Source: Pseudoalteromonas ulvae UL12
GTDB taxonomy: Bacteria > Pseudomonadota > Gammaproteobacteria > Enterobacterales > Alteromonadaceae
Reading direction: 5' to 3'
Assembly (NCBI RefSeq): GCF_014925405.1
Contig: NZ_AQHJ01000026.1
Span: forward strand, 1-64,000
Length of the DNA: 64,000 nucleotides
Positions 1 to 7,992 of the stretch are shown piece after piece. The notes beneath the pieces were generated by a model. The model saw only the letters and a list, made by a program, of their open reading frames with translations, was not told where the DNA came from and ran no database searches. Position 1 is the first letter of the stretch, and each line of letters starts with the position of its first letter. The position numbers were made by a program, and so were the translations under genes.

Positions 1-1024
1 ATGTTTGGCTCGACCGCTAAAATCTCACCTATGTTTGAGCCTGCCAGCTCTTGCACTATTTGCAGTGCTGGGCTTTCGCGCAAGTCATCAATGTCGGCTT
101 TAAAGGCCAAACCTAAACAGGCGATGACAGGTTTTTTAAATTGGTCGGCCGCTTGGGTGATTTGGTCAATCACGTAGTAAGGTTTGGCATCGTTAGTTAA
201 ACGTGCTTGACGAATTATTTTTGCTTCGTCTGGGCAGCTATCCACAATAAACCATGGGTCAACAGCAATACAATGACCGCCTACACCTGGGCCTGGGTTT
301 AAAATGTTCACTCGTGGGTGGCGATTAGCCAGTTTAACGAGTTCCCACACGTTGATTTTTAGCTTGTCACAAATCACTGATAGTTCATTGGCAAAAGCAA
401 TGTTGACATCACGGAATGAGTTTTCGGTGAGTTTGGCCATTTCTGCGGTGCGGGCATTTGTCACAATACACTCGCCGCGGACAAATGTTTCGTACAGTTC
501 AACGGCTTTGGCACTACAGGCTTTGCTCATGCCACCAATGACACGGTCGTTTGAGACCAGCTCTTGTAGTACATAACCAGGCAGTACGCGCTCTGGGCAA
601 TGGGCCACGTTGATGTCTGCTGCATCACCTTGGTCTTGCGGAAAGCTTAAATCAGGGCGTGCTGCACTCAACCATTTGGCCACACCCTTGTTGGGGCAAT
701 AGCATTGGCAGCTGATTCAATATAGCTAAGGTCGGCTTTGTGCTCGCCTGAATCACTGTGAATAAAGGGTGTTGGTACGGCGACCATAAACACATCGGCT
801 TTTTCTGGCGTGGTGGTGGCACGTAAATTACCCGTTGTAACGACACCGCGTACAACGATGTCTAAATCAGGCTCGACGATATGAATGTCACCAGCGTTAA
901 TGGTGTCTACTGCATGTTGGTTGACATCAACCCCCACGACTTCCATTCCGCGCGATGCAATTACAGCCGCTGTTGGTAAGCCGATATACCCTAACCCTAT
1001 CACGGATACTTTTTTGATAGACAT
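1..1024 (-). pseudogene. wecC: UDP-N-acetyl-D-mannosamine dehydrogenase, frameshifted and running off the window
   Basis: WecC oxidises UDP-ManNAc to UDP-ManNAcA for enterobacterial-common-antigen-type or capsular polysaccharide. The N-terminal Rossmann segment (VIGLGYIGLPTAA, then INAGDIHIVEPDL) reads from ATG 1024 to a stop at 668-670. After about residue 112 the frame is lost. The rest of the enzyme continues in another frame, with WLSAARPDLSFPQ and, further on, motifs such as GPGVGGHC and FKADIDDLRESPA. Compared with E. coli WecC, roughly 20 codons between the 'SIAP' strand and the 'WL..RPDL' segment are missing at about 684-692, and the deletion also shifts the frame. The C-terminal end lies beyond base 1. 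The gene sits directly downstream of wecB on the same strand. A real inactivating deletion or an assembly error are both possible. Family assignment is very secure. Confidence 0.85.
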
Positions 1025-1151
1025 GGTCTTTTTCCTTAAAACTTATGATTGATACGCGCCGTTTTTACTTCTGTTCGCTTAAACAGCGCGGGCAATAAAA
1101 TGATTAACTGGTTTTTTATTTAACTGATTGTTTTAGCCTTTGCGGCTGTGT

Positions 1152-2282
1152 TTAAGCAAAGTGCTTTTTAATTTTTGCGACAATACGGGCGCAGGCTTGG
1201 CCATCACCATATGGGTTATGAGCACGACTCATGGTGTCGTAATCAGCCTGATTGGTCAGTAAGTTATGGACTTCGCTCACTATGCGGTCTTTGTCTGTGC
1301 CGACTAATTTAACCGTACCCGCAGCTACAGCCTCTGGGCGCTCTGTGGTATCGCGCATCACCAGTACCGGTTTACCTAGGCTGGGGGCTTCTTCTTGGAC
1401 GCCGCCAGAATCCGTGACAATAATGTGCGCTTGATTCATTAAATACACAAACGGTAAATATTCTTGCGGCTCAATTAAGTGAACGTTGTTTACATCTTTT
1501 AAGATACGATTAACTGGCTCGCGTACATTAGGATTTAAATGCATTGGGTAAAGAATTTGTGCCTCTGGGTGCGCGGTGGCAATATCAGCCAGTGCTTCAC
1601 AAATACGCTCAAACCCGCCGCCAAAGCTTTCGCGGCGGTGGCCGGTTACTAAAATCAGTTTTTTATTCTCGTCAAGCTCAGGAAATTTTGCCTTAAGGGT
1701 ACTGATTAAATCCGTGTCGTTTTGTACTTTATCAACCACTTGCAACAATGCATCAATCACCGTGTTGCCAGTAATGACAATATCATCGCCATTAATCGCT
1801 TCGTTTAATAAGTTTTGCTGTGAGGTTTCGGTTGGAGCAAAATGTAATTTGGTGATTGCGCCTGTCAGCTTACGGTTGCCCTCCTCTGGCCAAGGTGAGC
1901 TTAAATTACCGGTGCGTAAACCCGCTTCTACATGCCCAACTGGAATTTGTTGATAAAACGCGGCCAAGCTTGCTGAAAGCGTGGTGCTGGTGTCACCGTG
2001 CACTAACACGATGTCGGGTTTAAATTCTTCTAAAATCGGCTTGAGGCCCAATAAAATATTGGTGGTGACATCGTATAAGCTCTGACCCGGTTTCATGATG
2101 TTCAGGTCGTACTCTGGCACAATATCAAAGAGTTCAAGTACTTGGTCGAGCATTTCGCGGTGCTGTGCGGTCACACACACTTTGGCATCTATTCCCTCTG
2201 CATCATTGAGCGCTTTGACGAGTGGGGCCATTTTTATTGCTTCGGGGCGCGTGCCAAATACGCTTAATACCTTAATTGTCAT
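1152..2282 (-). CDS. wecB: UDP-N-acetylglucosamine 2-epimerase (non-hydrolysing)
   Basis: This cytoplasmic enzyme interconverts UDP-GlcNAc and UDP-ManNAc, the step before WecC. The 376-residue product has the normal family length. It begins [18 protein letters not shown] and carries [20 protein letters not shown] and [12 protein letters not shown], plus the UDP-binding C-terminal segment with [21 protein letters not shown]. These are the hallmarks of the WecB/MnaA GT-B fold, and the acidic and histidine catalytic motifs appear intact. It lies 127 bp upstream of the broken wecC on the same strand, so the ManNAcA pathway is present but interrupted. A second, short copy of a wecB-like 5' end occurs at 2950-2988. 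Confidence 0.96.
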   Translation of the reverse strand: MTIKVLSVFGTRPEAIKMAPLVKALNDAEGIDAKVCVTAQHREMLDQVLELFDIVPEYDLNIMKPGQSLYDVTTNILLGLKPILEEFKPDIVLVHGDTSTTLSASLAAFYQQIPVGHVEAGLRTGNLSSPWPEEGNRKLTGAITKLHFAPTETSQQNLLNEAINGDDIVITGNTVIDALLQVVDKVQNDTDLISTLKAKFPELDENKKLILVTGHRRESFGGGFERICEALADIATAHPEAQILYPMHLNPNVREPVNRILKDVNNVHLIEPQEYLPFVYLMNQAHIIVTDSGGVQEEAPSLGKPVLVMRDTTERPEAVAAGTVKLVGTDKDRIVSEVHNLLTNQADYDTMSRAHNPYGDGQACARIVAKIKKHFA

Positions 2283-2383
2283 TATGTTACCTGTTTTATA
2301 AATTGCTAAATATGTTACTCAGTTTGACTGCTATCTCGCCGTTTTGTACCAACCAGCTAGCGGCTTTACCTTAACTTTGAAAG

Positions 2384-2949
2384 TTAGGCGTTATCAGTTT
2401 GTTTGCTGTTTACTTTGGCGTTTTCGATGGCCAGTAGGCTGTGTAAACCTGCTTTGAAGTCATCACCTAATGAACAGCACTGCATGGCGTATTCTACGTT
2501 TGCCAGCATGTAACCAATTTTTGAGCCGCAATCGTGCGACTTACCTTTTAAGTGGTAGGCTTCGATGGTTTCGAGCAAACGTAACTGATGCAATGCATCG
2601 GTGAGTTGAATTTCGCCGCCAGCGCCTGGTGGGGTAAATTCAAGTAAATCCCAAATCGCTTGCGACAATACATAACGGCCAGTAATGGCTAAGTTACTTG
2701 GTGCTTCGTCGATGGCGGGTTTTTCAACCATATCAGATATGACAGCGTTGTCACCTGCAGAAATTACAGCACCCTTTAAATCGACGACACCATACTGATT
2801 CACTAACTCGTGCGGGACTGGCTCAACCATAATTTGGTTGGCGCCCGTTTGCTCAAAACGATTGATCATTTGTGCAAGGTTGTCGGTTTTTAAATTTGAT
2901 TTGTATTGATCGATGATGACATCAGGTAACAGTACCGCAAACGGTGCGT
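2384..2949 (-). pseudogene. galU: UTP-glucose-1-phosphate uridylyltransferase, N-terminally truncated
   Basis: GalU makes UDP-glucose from glucose-1-phosphate and UTP. Only the C-terminal part is present. From about 2949 the frame reads APHAPFAVLLPDVIIDQY, then the GalU segments QIMVEPVP, YGVVD, VEKPAIDEAPSNLAI and GRYVLS, then PPGAGGEIQLTDA and KGKSHDCGSKIGYM, ending at 2384. Compared with about 300 residues for E. coli GalU, about 128 N-terminal residues are absent, including the nucleotide-binding motif (AGLGTRMLPATK in E. coli). An internal ATG at 2869 could start a 161-residue fragment, but this could not be a working enzyme. The upstream side is replaced by the 5' end of a wecB-like gene in a different frame. 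A functional galU would have to lie elsewhere. Confidence 0.88.
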
Positions 2950-2988
2950 GGGGCGCGTGCCAAATACGCTAAGTACTTTTATTGTCAT
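2950..2988 (-). pseudogene. 5' remnant of a second wecB-like gene fused to galU
   Basis: On the minus strand an ATG at 2988 opens with [13 protein letters not shown], the same 13 residues as the start of WecB. After base 2950 the sequence becomes galU in a different frame, and a stop follows within about 33 codons. Bases 2950-2970 are identical to 2244-2264 inside intact wecB. The next bases towards the start codon differ (aagtactttt against taataccttaa), and so do the upstream flanks. It is therefore not a plain copy of the wecB start but appears to be a diverged paralogue, or a recombination junction at the shared GC-rich stretch. Confidence 0.75.
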
Positions 2989-3179
2989 GTTTTTATCTTT
3001 AATTAGGTGATATCTATCTAAAACTACCAAATACTATATCAAATAATAGTAACTCATTGCCTGTGTTAGTTTTGTTTTTTTAGCTTTTCGTATAAAGTTT
3101 AAGCACTGGCATGATCTGGCGCACTAAGATATAAAAAAATACCCGTTTTAGCAGCTAAGTCATTTAGAGTTAGTGTGCT

Positions 3180-3920
3180 ATGAGTTATGATTATATTTCA
3201 ACAAACATTAAGGCTTCTCTTTTGTTACGTTTTTGGCTCTTGCCTTTGCTTATCATCTCATTTTGTGTACTAGCATCTCGCTTACTTGATGACTTAGCGA
3301 CTGATGCTGTTTTGAATAAAATAAATCAGGTTTATGGTCAAGTTGGTAGCCAACGCGTTAATAATTGGATGTCTCTACTTAACGACATTAATGGCGACAG
3401 TGAGTGGCAGCAGCTTAATAAAGTTAATAGCTTTTTCAATCGCCAGATCCAATACCAAAATGATTTACCGTTATGGGGCAAAAACGACTACTGGGCCAGC
3501 CCCGTTGAAATGCTGGGTGTCGGCAGTGGTGATTGTGAAGATTATGCGATTGCAAAATACTTTTCATTGCTGTCATTAGGAGTCTCAGAAGAGAAAATGC
3601 GCTTAATGTATGTCCGCCAGCTAACGGTCAATGAGCCTCATATGGTGCTGATTTATTTTGAAAAACCAGATGCCATTCCGTTAGTGCTCGATAATTTTGA
3701 ACAACGCATCAAACCCGCCAGTCAACGTCGAGATCTTAAACCGATATACAGCTTTAATGGCCAAGGATTATGGATGGCGAAAGCCAAAGGTTTAGGCAAA
3801 AAAGTAAAAAATTCCAAAGGCGTCTCTGCATGGGAACATTTAATGCAGCGGATCGAGCGAGGTGAAATGAACAATATTGATGGGAATCAATCAAAAGGAA
3901 CCAGTTATGCCAAAATCTAA
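3180..3920 (+). CDS. lapG: LapG-type periplasmic cysteine protease
   Basis: A bacterial transglutaminase-like cysteine proteinase of the LapG family. In characterised systems LapG cleaves the N-terminal retention module of a large surface adhesin and so releases biofilms, and it is sequestered by LapD at high c-di-GMP. The 246-residue protein has an N-terminal hydrophobic segment (about residues 14-33, signal or anchor). The catalytic triad is visible: Cys119 in GSGDCEDYA, His154 in NEPHMVL and Asp171 in VLDNFE. W97 to P108 (WGKNDYWASPVE) is the conserved block before the Cys. Its end overlaps the start of lapD by 14 bp, so the two are probably translated from one message. No adhesin substrate is encoded in this window. 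Confidence 0.92.
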   Translation: MSYDYISTNIKASLLLRFWLLPLLIISFCVLASRLLDDLATDAVLNKINQVYGQVGSQRVNNWMSLLNDINGDSEWQQLNKVNSFFNRQIQYQNDLPLWGKNDYWASPVEMLGVGSGDCEDYAIAKYFSLLSLGVSEEKMRLMYVRQLTVNEPHMVLIYFEKPDAIPLVLDNFEQRIKPASQRRDLKPIYSFNGQGLWMAKAKGLGKKVKNSKGVSAWEHLMQRIERGEMNNIDGNQSKGTSYAKI

Positions 3921-5940
3921 TCACAAAGGGATCAGCTTAAAAGTTCAGTTGTATGGCCTTATTATCTTGTTAACACTGTTATCTTTCGCCGGACGTTTGT
4001 TGATAAGTGTTGACCACACACGTGATTATTTAAATGAGCAAATGGCTAGCCACTCCCAAGATGCCGCAACCAGTTTAGGTTTATCGATTTCGCCTTATAT
4101 GGACGATCAAAACCTTGTCATCGCCGATACCATGATGGCGGCGATTTTTGACTCGGGTTATTACCAGTCGATGAAGTTTGTTGATTCCAACGGTGTGATC
4201 AAGCTCAACAGAGAAAACCCGAAGTCGGTTGAGTCTGTGCCTGCGTGGTTTATGCATTTGTTTGAGTTGACCCCGCCGACGGGTTCGTCTGAAGTCAATG
4301 ATGGTTGGCAAATAGCCGGTACTTTGTATGTGACCAGCCACCCTGGTGTATCGTACCTGCAGTTATGGGATTACAGTATTCGGGCTTTTTCTGGTTCGTT
4401 GGCTATTTTAGCGGCCAGTTTATTGTTTGCTTATTTGATTTTGCGTATGGTGCTTAAGCCCATTTCGACCATTACCGCTCAAGCCGACGCGGTAACTAAA
4501 AAGCAGTTTATTCAAAACGAAACATTTTATTGGACCAAAGAAGTCAATGTACTGGCATTGGCGATTAATGCCATGATTAGCAATGTGCAAAAAACCTTTG
4601 AATCGATGACGCAACATGCTGAAACCCTCACCCAAGATGCTTATTTAGACAAACTCACCAAACTAGGTAATCGCCGTGCATTTGAAAGCCAGTTCAGCGC
4701 GTTCCAGCACGACCTTGAGGGTCATACTGATGTTTACTCGATTGGTTTAATGACCTTACCTTCTTTACAAAGTATGAATCGTGACTTTGGTTATCAGTCA
4801 GGTGATGATTATGTTGTGCAGGCCGTTTCAATTTTAAAAAGCGCGATTCATGACATTGAAGGTGCAAAAGTATTTAGAACCGCAGGCGGCAGTTTTATTT
4901 TTATGTTGCCATGCAGCATCGAACTTTGCTTAGAGCACGTTCAGCAAGCCTATGAAACCTTACATGCGCAAAATTCAAGCCGTTACCCCGAAGGATTTGG
5001 CCAATTAGTGGTGACTGGTTTTACTCACCATGACTCCATTAGCCATTTATTATCGCGCCTTGATACATTAATTACCGCAGAAACCGCGCAACTGGGCAGC
5101 GGCTTTAATTCAGATACTTTCCAATCAGCAGCGTTTGAACAAGGCCCAGCCCTTGGTTTGCAAGATTGGAGTGCTTTAATTAAGGACATTATTGCCAGCG
5201 GTGAAATAGAGTTTTCATTCCAGCCAATTAAAGCGGCCAATAGCATTAACATTATTTATAACGAATTATTTGCTCGTTTTAATCATCAAGGTAATTTAAT
5301 TGCTAACGCGCAATTATTTGCCATGGCTGAGCGCCTTAACCTGACTGAAGAACTCGATAAAAAACTTATTCTAGCGCTTTGGTCACATATTCAAAATGGT
5401 CTTGATAAACCCATCGCCCTGAATATTAGCCGCCAATCATTACACAGCGATTCGTTTGTTACTTGGCTCAATGATTTTATGCAAGATAAACAAGGCCAGC
5501 TAGACAACTTGTATTTTGAAGTCAATGAAACTGCACTGATCGATAATATTAACAGTGCAACTGCACATATAAATGTGTTTAAGTCTCATGGTATTAAAAT
5601 GTGTATCGAGCGTTTTGGTGTCAGCTTTAGCTCGTTCAAATATTTACGTGGGTTAGATATCGATTTTATTAAACTCGATGGCAGTTATGTACGTGATTTA
5701 ATGCAAAACCCCGATAACAACTATTTTATTCAAGCGGTGACACAAATTTGTCATGGTCTGGGGATTAAAGTAATCGCGTGTCATGTTGAAGATATTGAAT
5801 CTTATAAAAGTGTCACAGAGCTGCATTGTGATGCATGTCAGGGGCAGTTTATACAAGCACCGATGAAACTTTCTCATGATTGTTTAAAAAGTGAGTGCAA
5901 CGACTTTTTAAATACTTTAAAATACTTAAAGGATTGTTAA
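3907..5940 (+). CDS. lapD: LapD-type c-di-GMP receptor with degenerate GGDEF and EAL domains
   Basis: This is an inner-membrane receptor that senses cytoplasmic c-di-GMP through its EAL domain and binds LapG with its periplasmic domain. I place the start at ATG 3907 because AAAGGA lies 9 bp upstream, giving 677 residues. Order: TM1 (about 12-29), periplasmic LapD/MoxY-like domain (about 30-155), TM2 (about 160-182), HAMP, GGDEF-like, then EAL-like. The GGDEF signature reads AGGSF. The EAL triad reads ELF, the DDFGTG metal motif reads ERFGVS and the AEGVE motif reads ACHVED. Both enzyme activities are therefore presumably lost, as in known LapD proteins, which bind rather than make or break c-di-GMP. 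It follows lapG with a short overlap. Confidence 0.92.
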   Translation: MPKSNHKGISLKVQLYGLIILLTLLSFAGRLLISVDHTRDYLNEQMASHSQDAATSLGLSISPYMDDQNLVIADTMMAAIFDSGYYQSMKFVDSNGVIKLNRENPKSVESVPAWFMHLFELTPPTGSSEVNDGWQIAGTLYVTSHPGVSYLQLWDYSIRAFSGSLAILAASLLFAYLILRMVLKPISTITAQADAVTKKQFIQNETFYWTKEVNVLALAINAMISNVQKTFESMTQHAETLTQDAYLDKLTKLGNRRAFESQFSAFQHDLEGHTDVYSIGLMTLPSLQSMNRDFGYQSGDDYVVQAVSILKSAIHDIEGAKVFRTAGGSFIFMLPCSIELCLEHVQQAYETLHAQNSSRYPEGFGQLVVTGFTHHDSISHLLSRLDTLITAETAQLGSGFNSDTFQSAAFEQGPALGLQDWSALIKDIIASGEIEFSFQPIKAANSINIIYNELFARFNHQGNLIANAQLFAMAERLNLTEELDKKLILALWSHIQNGLDKPIALNISRQSLHSDSFVTWLNDFMQDKQGQLDNLYFEVNETALIDNINSATAHINVFKSHGIKMCIERFGVSFSSFKYLRGLDIDFIKLDGSYVRDLMQNPDNNYFIQAVTQICHGLGIKVIACHVEDIESYKSVTELHCDACQGQFIQAPMKLSHDCLKSECNDFLNTLKYLKDC

Positions 5941-5967
5941 CTAACCATGGAACTTAAAAGGATAACC

Positions 5968-6456
5968 ATGAAAAAAACAACTATTGCAACTTTATTGCTT
6001 GCAGCTGTAGGGACAATGGCAGTGATGCCAGCGTCTGCACAAACAGCACAGGAAATCATTGCTGCTGCTTTTGCTAATACACAAAATGCTGCAGATTCTC
6101 TTAAAGCAGCGATTGAAGCAAACCCAGAAATGGCAGATGAGCTTTTAGCAGCGGCGATTGAATCTGTAGGTGCAGAATCAGCAAATGTTCCTGCTCTTTT
6201 AAATGCAGCAACAGAAGCCGGTGTTTCAGCTGATACAGTAACTGCTGTTGCAGTTGCGAATGGTGTTGATGCAACGACAGCTTCTCAAGCAACTGCAGCT
6301 GGAAACAGCCAAGGTCAAGGCCAAAGTGGTAATAACCCAGGTCTAGGTCAAAACAACGCAGGCCAAGGCAATAACAATGCTGGCGGCAACCGTGGTGGAA
6401 ACGCTGGTGGCGGCGGCGGCGGCGGCGGCGGCGGTGTTTCTGAGCAAGGTTTATAA
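5968..6456 (+). CDS. small exported Ala-rich protein with Gly-rich tail, unknown function
   Basis: The start at ATG 5968 is favoured by AAAAGGA 7 bp upstream and because it opens directly with a classical signal peptide (MKKTTIATLLLAAVG, ending near PASAQ at about residue 24). The mature part is Ala-rich and helical-looking (IIAAAFANTQNAADSLKAA, AAAIESVG, VSADTVTAVAVANG). It is followed by an Asn/Gln/Gly linker and a run of about ten consecutive Gly codons near the C-terminus (residues about 148-157). The tail codons are GGC repeats, an obvious slippage site. It is 27 bp downstream of lapD and followed by a strong terminator, so it probably ends the lapG-lapD operon. I do not recognise the family. 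A surface or matrix role is only suggested by context. Confidence 0.75.
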   Translation: MKKTTIATLLLAAVGTMAVMPASAQTAQEIIAAAFANTQNAADSLKAAIEANPEMADELLAAAIESVGAESANVPALLNAATEAGVSADTVTAVAVANGVDATTASQATAAGNSQGQGQSGNNPGLGQNNAGQGNNNAGGNRGGNAGGGGGGGGGGVSEQGL

Positions 6457-6458
6457 TA

Positions 6459-6487
6459 AAAAGGCCCTTTTTTAAGGGCTTTTTTTA
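6459..6487 (+). terminator. Rho-independent terminator after the lapGD operon
   Basis: GCCCTT (6464-6469), loop TTTT, AAGGGC (6474-6479), followed by seven T residues. It lies 8 bp after the stop of the exported Gly-rich protein. Confidence 0.88.
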
Positions 6488-6548
6488 TATTTAAATTTCA
6501 ACAATTTTATAGTCTTGGTATGATAGCGCCCAATAATGGAATAGGACG

Positions 6549-7910
6549 ATGGGTACAAAGTTGAAAGCTGTAATTTTAGGATGTTTATGTTTAATCATTT
6601 TTTGGTTGCCTATTCCCCTTGGTAGTTATCGCCCATGGGCGATGATGTTACTTAGTTGCTTTGTTGGCGGGTTATTTTTAGCACATTTAGGCTTAGCCTA
6701 TTTTAACCGCGGGCATTTACTCCCTCCTAAACAAAGCTTGGTCATCTTAGCGCCTATTTTGGCTGTTATAGCTGTTCTTGGCATACAGCTTATCCCAGGA
6801 TTGACGGCTTCAGAAAATACCCTAAATACGCTGACTACACTGTCGATTGATCCCACTCAGACAAAAGTAATGCTGATCAAAAGCATCACGTATTTTATGT
6901 TTGCCTGGCTTATATTTAGTTACGTTAATCATGTAGATGCACTTAAAAAAGTCTGTTATTCGATTATTGCTGCCGGATTATTCCAAGCGCTTTATGCCAC
7001 ATATTTAAACCTCAACTCTGATATCACTAGCCCACTATTTGGTTATCAACATCATGATCGGGCCACGGGTTCGTTTACCTATTGGAACTTTTTAGCTAAC
7101 TATTTAGCACTGTGTTTATCAATTGGGATTGGTCTGTTAATCAGCCAACTGGCCTTATCGAGCAGTGGATCACAGCTCAGAGCTAAATTACGTGGTGTCA
7201 TTACTATTCTATTGAGCTCAAAAATGCTACTACGCTTGAGCTTAATTGCCATGATCATCGCGCTTATCTTAACGCGCTCTCGTATGGGGAACTCTGCCTT
7301 TTTTATCTCGTTAGCTGCCATTAGCCTCTTTGCGTTTTTCTTTTATAATCGTCGCCCAAGATATTTACGTACTTTAATTGTAAGCTTTTTTATTCTTGAT
7401 TTAATTATTGTGGGCGCCATGTTTGGCCTTGAAAAAGTCAAAGAGCGCTTAGTCGAAACCAGCTTGTCTTCTGAAACTCGTGATGAAGTGGTCAGTGATT
7501 CACTCCCGCTGATTTTAGATAACCCGATCTTAGGAAGTGGCGGTGGTAGTTTTTATACGGCATTTCCAGCTTATCAACCAGGCCCCTACTCTGGGTTTTA
7601 CGATAATGCACACAATGATTATATCCAGTTTGCTGTTGAGCTGGGTCTTCCTATTACTTTATTACTTGGCGCGATGATGCTTTTTGCATTGTATCAAGCC
7701 ATTCATACGATGGTTAAACGAAAAACGCCGCTTTATCAGGGGATTGCATTTGGTTGTGCCGTGGCAATTTTACATATGCTTTTACATTCGACTGTCGATT
7801 ATTCATTACAAGCAGGTGCCAATGCACTAACCTTTATCGTCATTTTGTGTTTGGTTATTATCACTGCTCACTTACCTCATCCAAAACGCAGACATTCTCA
7901 AGATTCCTAA
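6549..7910 (+). CDS. O-antigen ligase/polymerase family membrane protein (Wzy_C), complete copy
   Basis: A 453-residue polytopic inner-membrane protein with about ten to twelve hydrophobic segments. The large periplasmic loop typical of the O-antigen ligase/polymerase superfamily lies around residues 295-365 and contains the LILDNPILGSGGG and DNAHNDYIQFAVELG segments. The H-N-D-Y motif in that loop (about residue 357) is the usual signature (RpxxAHNxxL-like in WaaL, HNDYLQ in many Wzy_C proteins). Such enzymes join or polymerise undecaprenyl-linked glycans on the periplasmic side. AGGA lies just upstream of ATG 6549. A repeat-protein gene follows 82 bp later. Everything from base 6712 onward is repeated 3098 bp downstream. 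Whether it is a ligase, a polymerase or a protein glycosyltransferase cannot be told from sequence alone. Confidence 0.85.
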   Translation: MGTKLKAVILGCLCLIIFWLPIPLGSYRPWAMMLLSCFVGGLFLAHLGLAYFNRGHLLPPKQSLVILAPILAVIAVLGIQLIPGLTASENTLNTLTTLSIDPTQTKVMLIKSITYFMFAWLIFSYVNHVDALKKVCYSIIAAGLFQALYATYLNLNSDITSPLFGYQHHDRATGSFTYWNFLANYLALCLSIGIGLLISQLALSSSGSQLRAKLRGVITILLSSKMLLRLSLIAMIIALILTRSRMGNSAFFISLAAISLFAFFFYNRRPRYLRTLIVSFFILDLIIVGAMFGLEKVKERLVETSLSSETRDEVVSDSLPLILDNPILGSGGGSFYTAFPAYQPGPYSGFYDNAHNDYIQFAVELGLPITLLLGAMMLFALYQAIHTMVKRKTPLYQGIAFGCAVAILHMLLHSTVDYSLQAGANALTFIVILCLVIITAHLPHPKRRHSQDS

Positions 7911-7992
7911 GCACGATATTCGCACTTAGCTGAATTTACACTAAGCTTTTCACTAGGATACTGTTACCTTTACGCCTAGTGAGAAGCTTTAT

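Noticed and set aside
1152..2301. Plus-strand frames opposite wecB
   Set aside because: They are shadows of a well-conserved gene and carry no domain.
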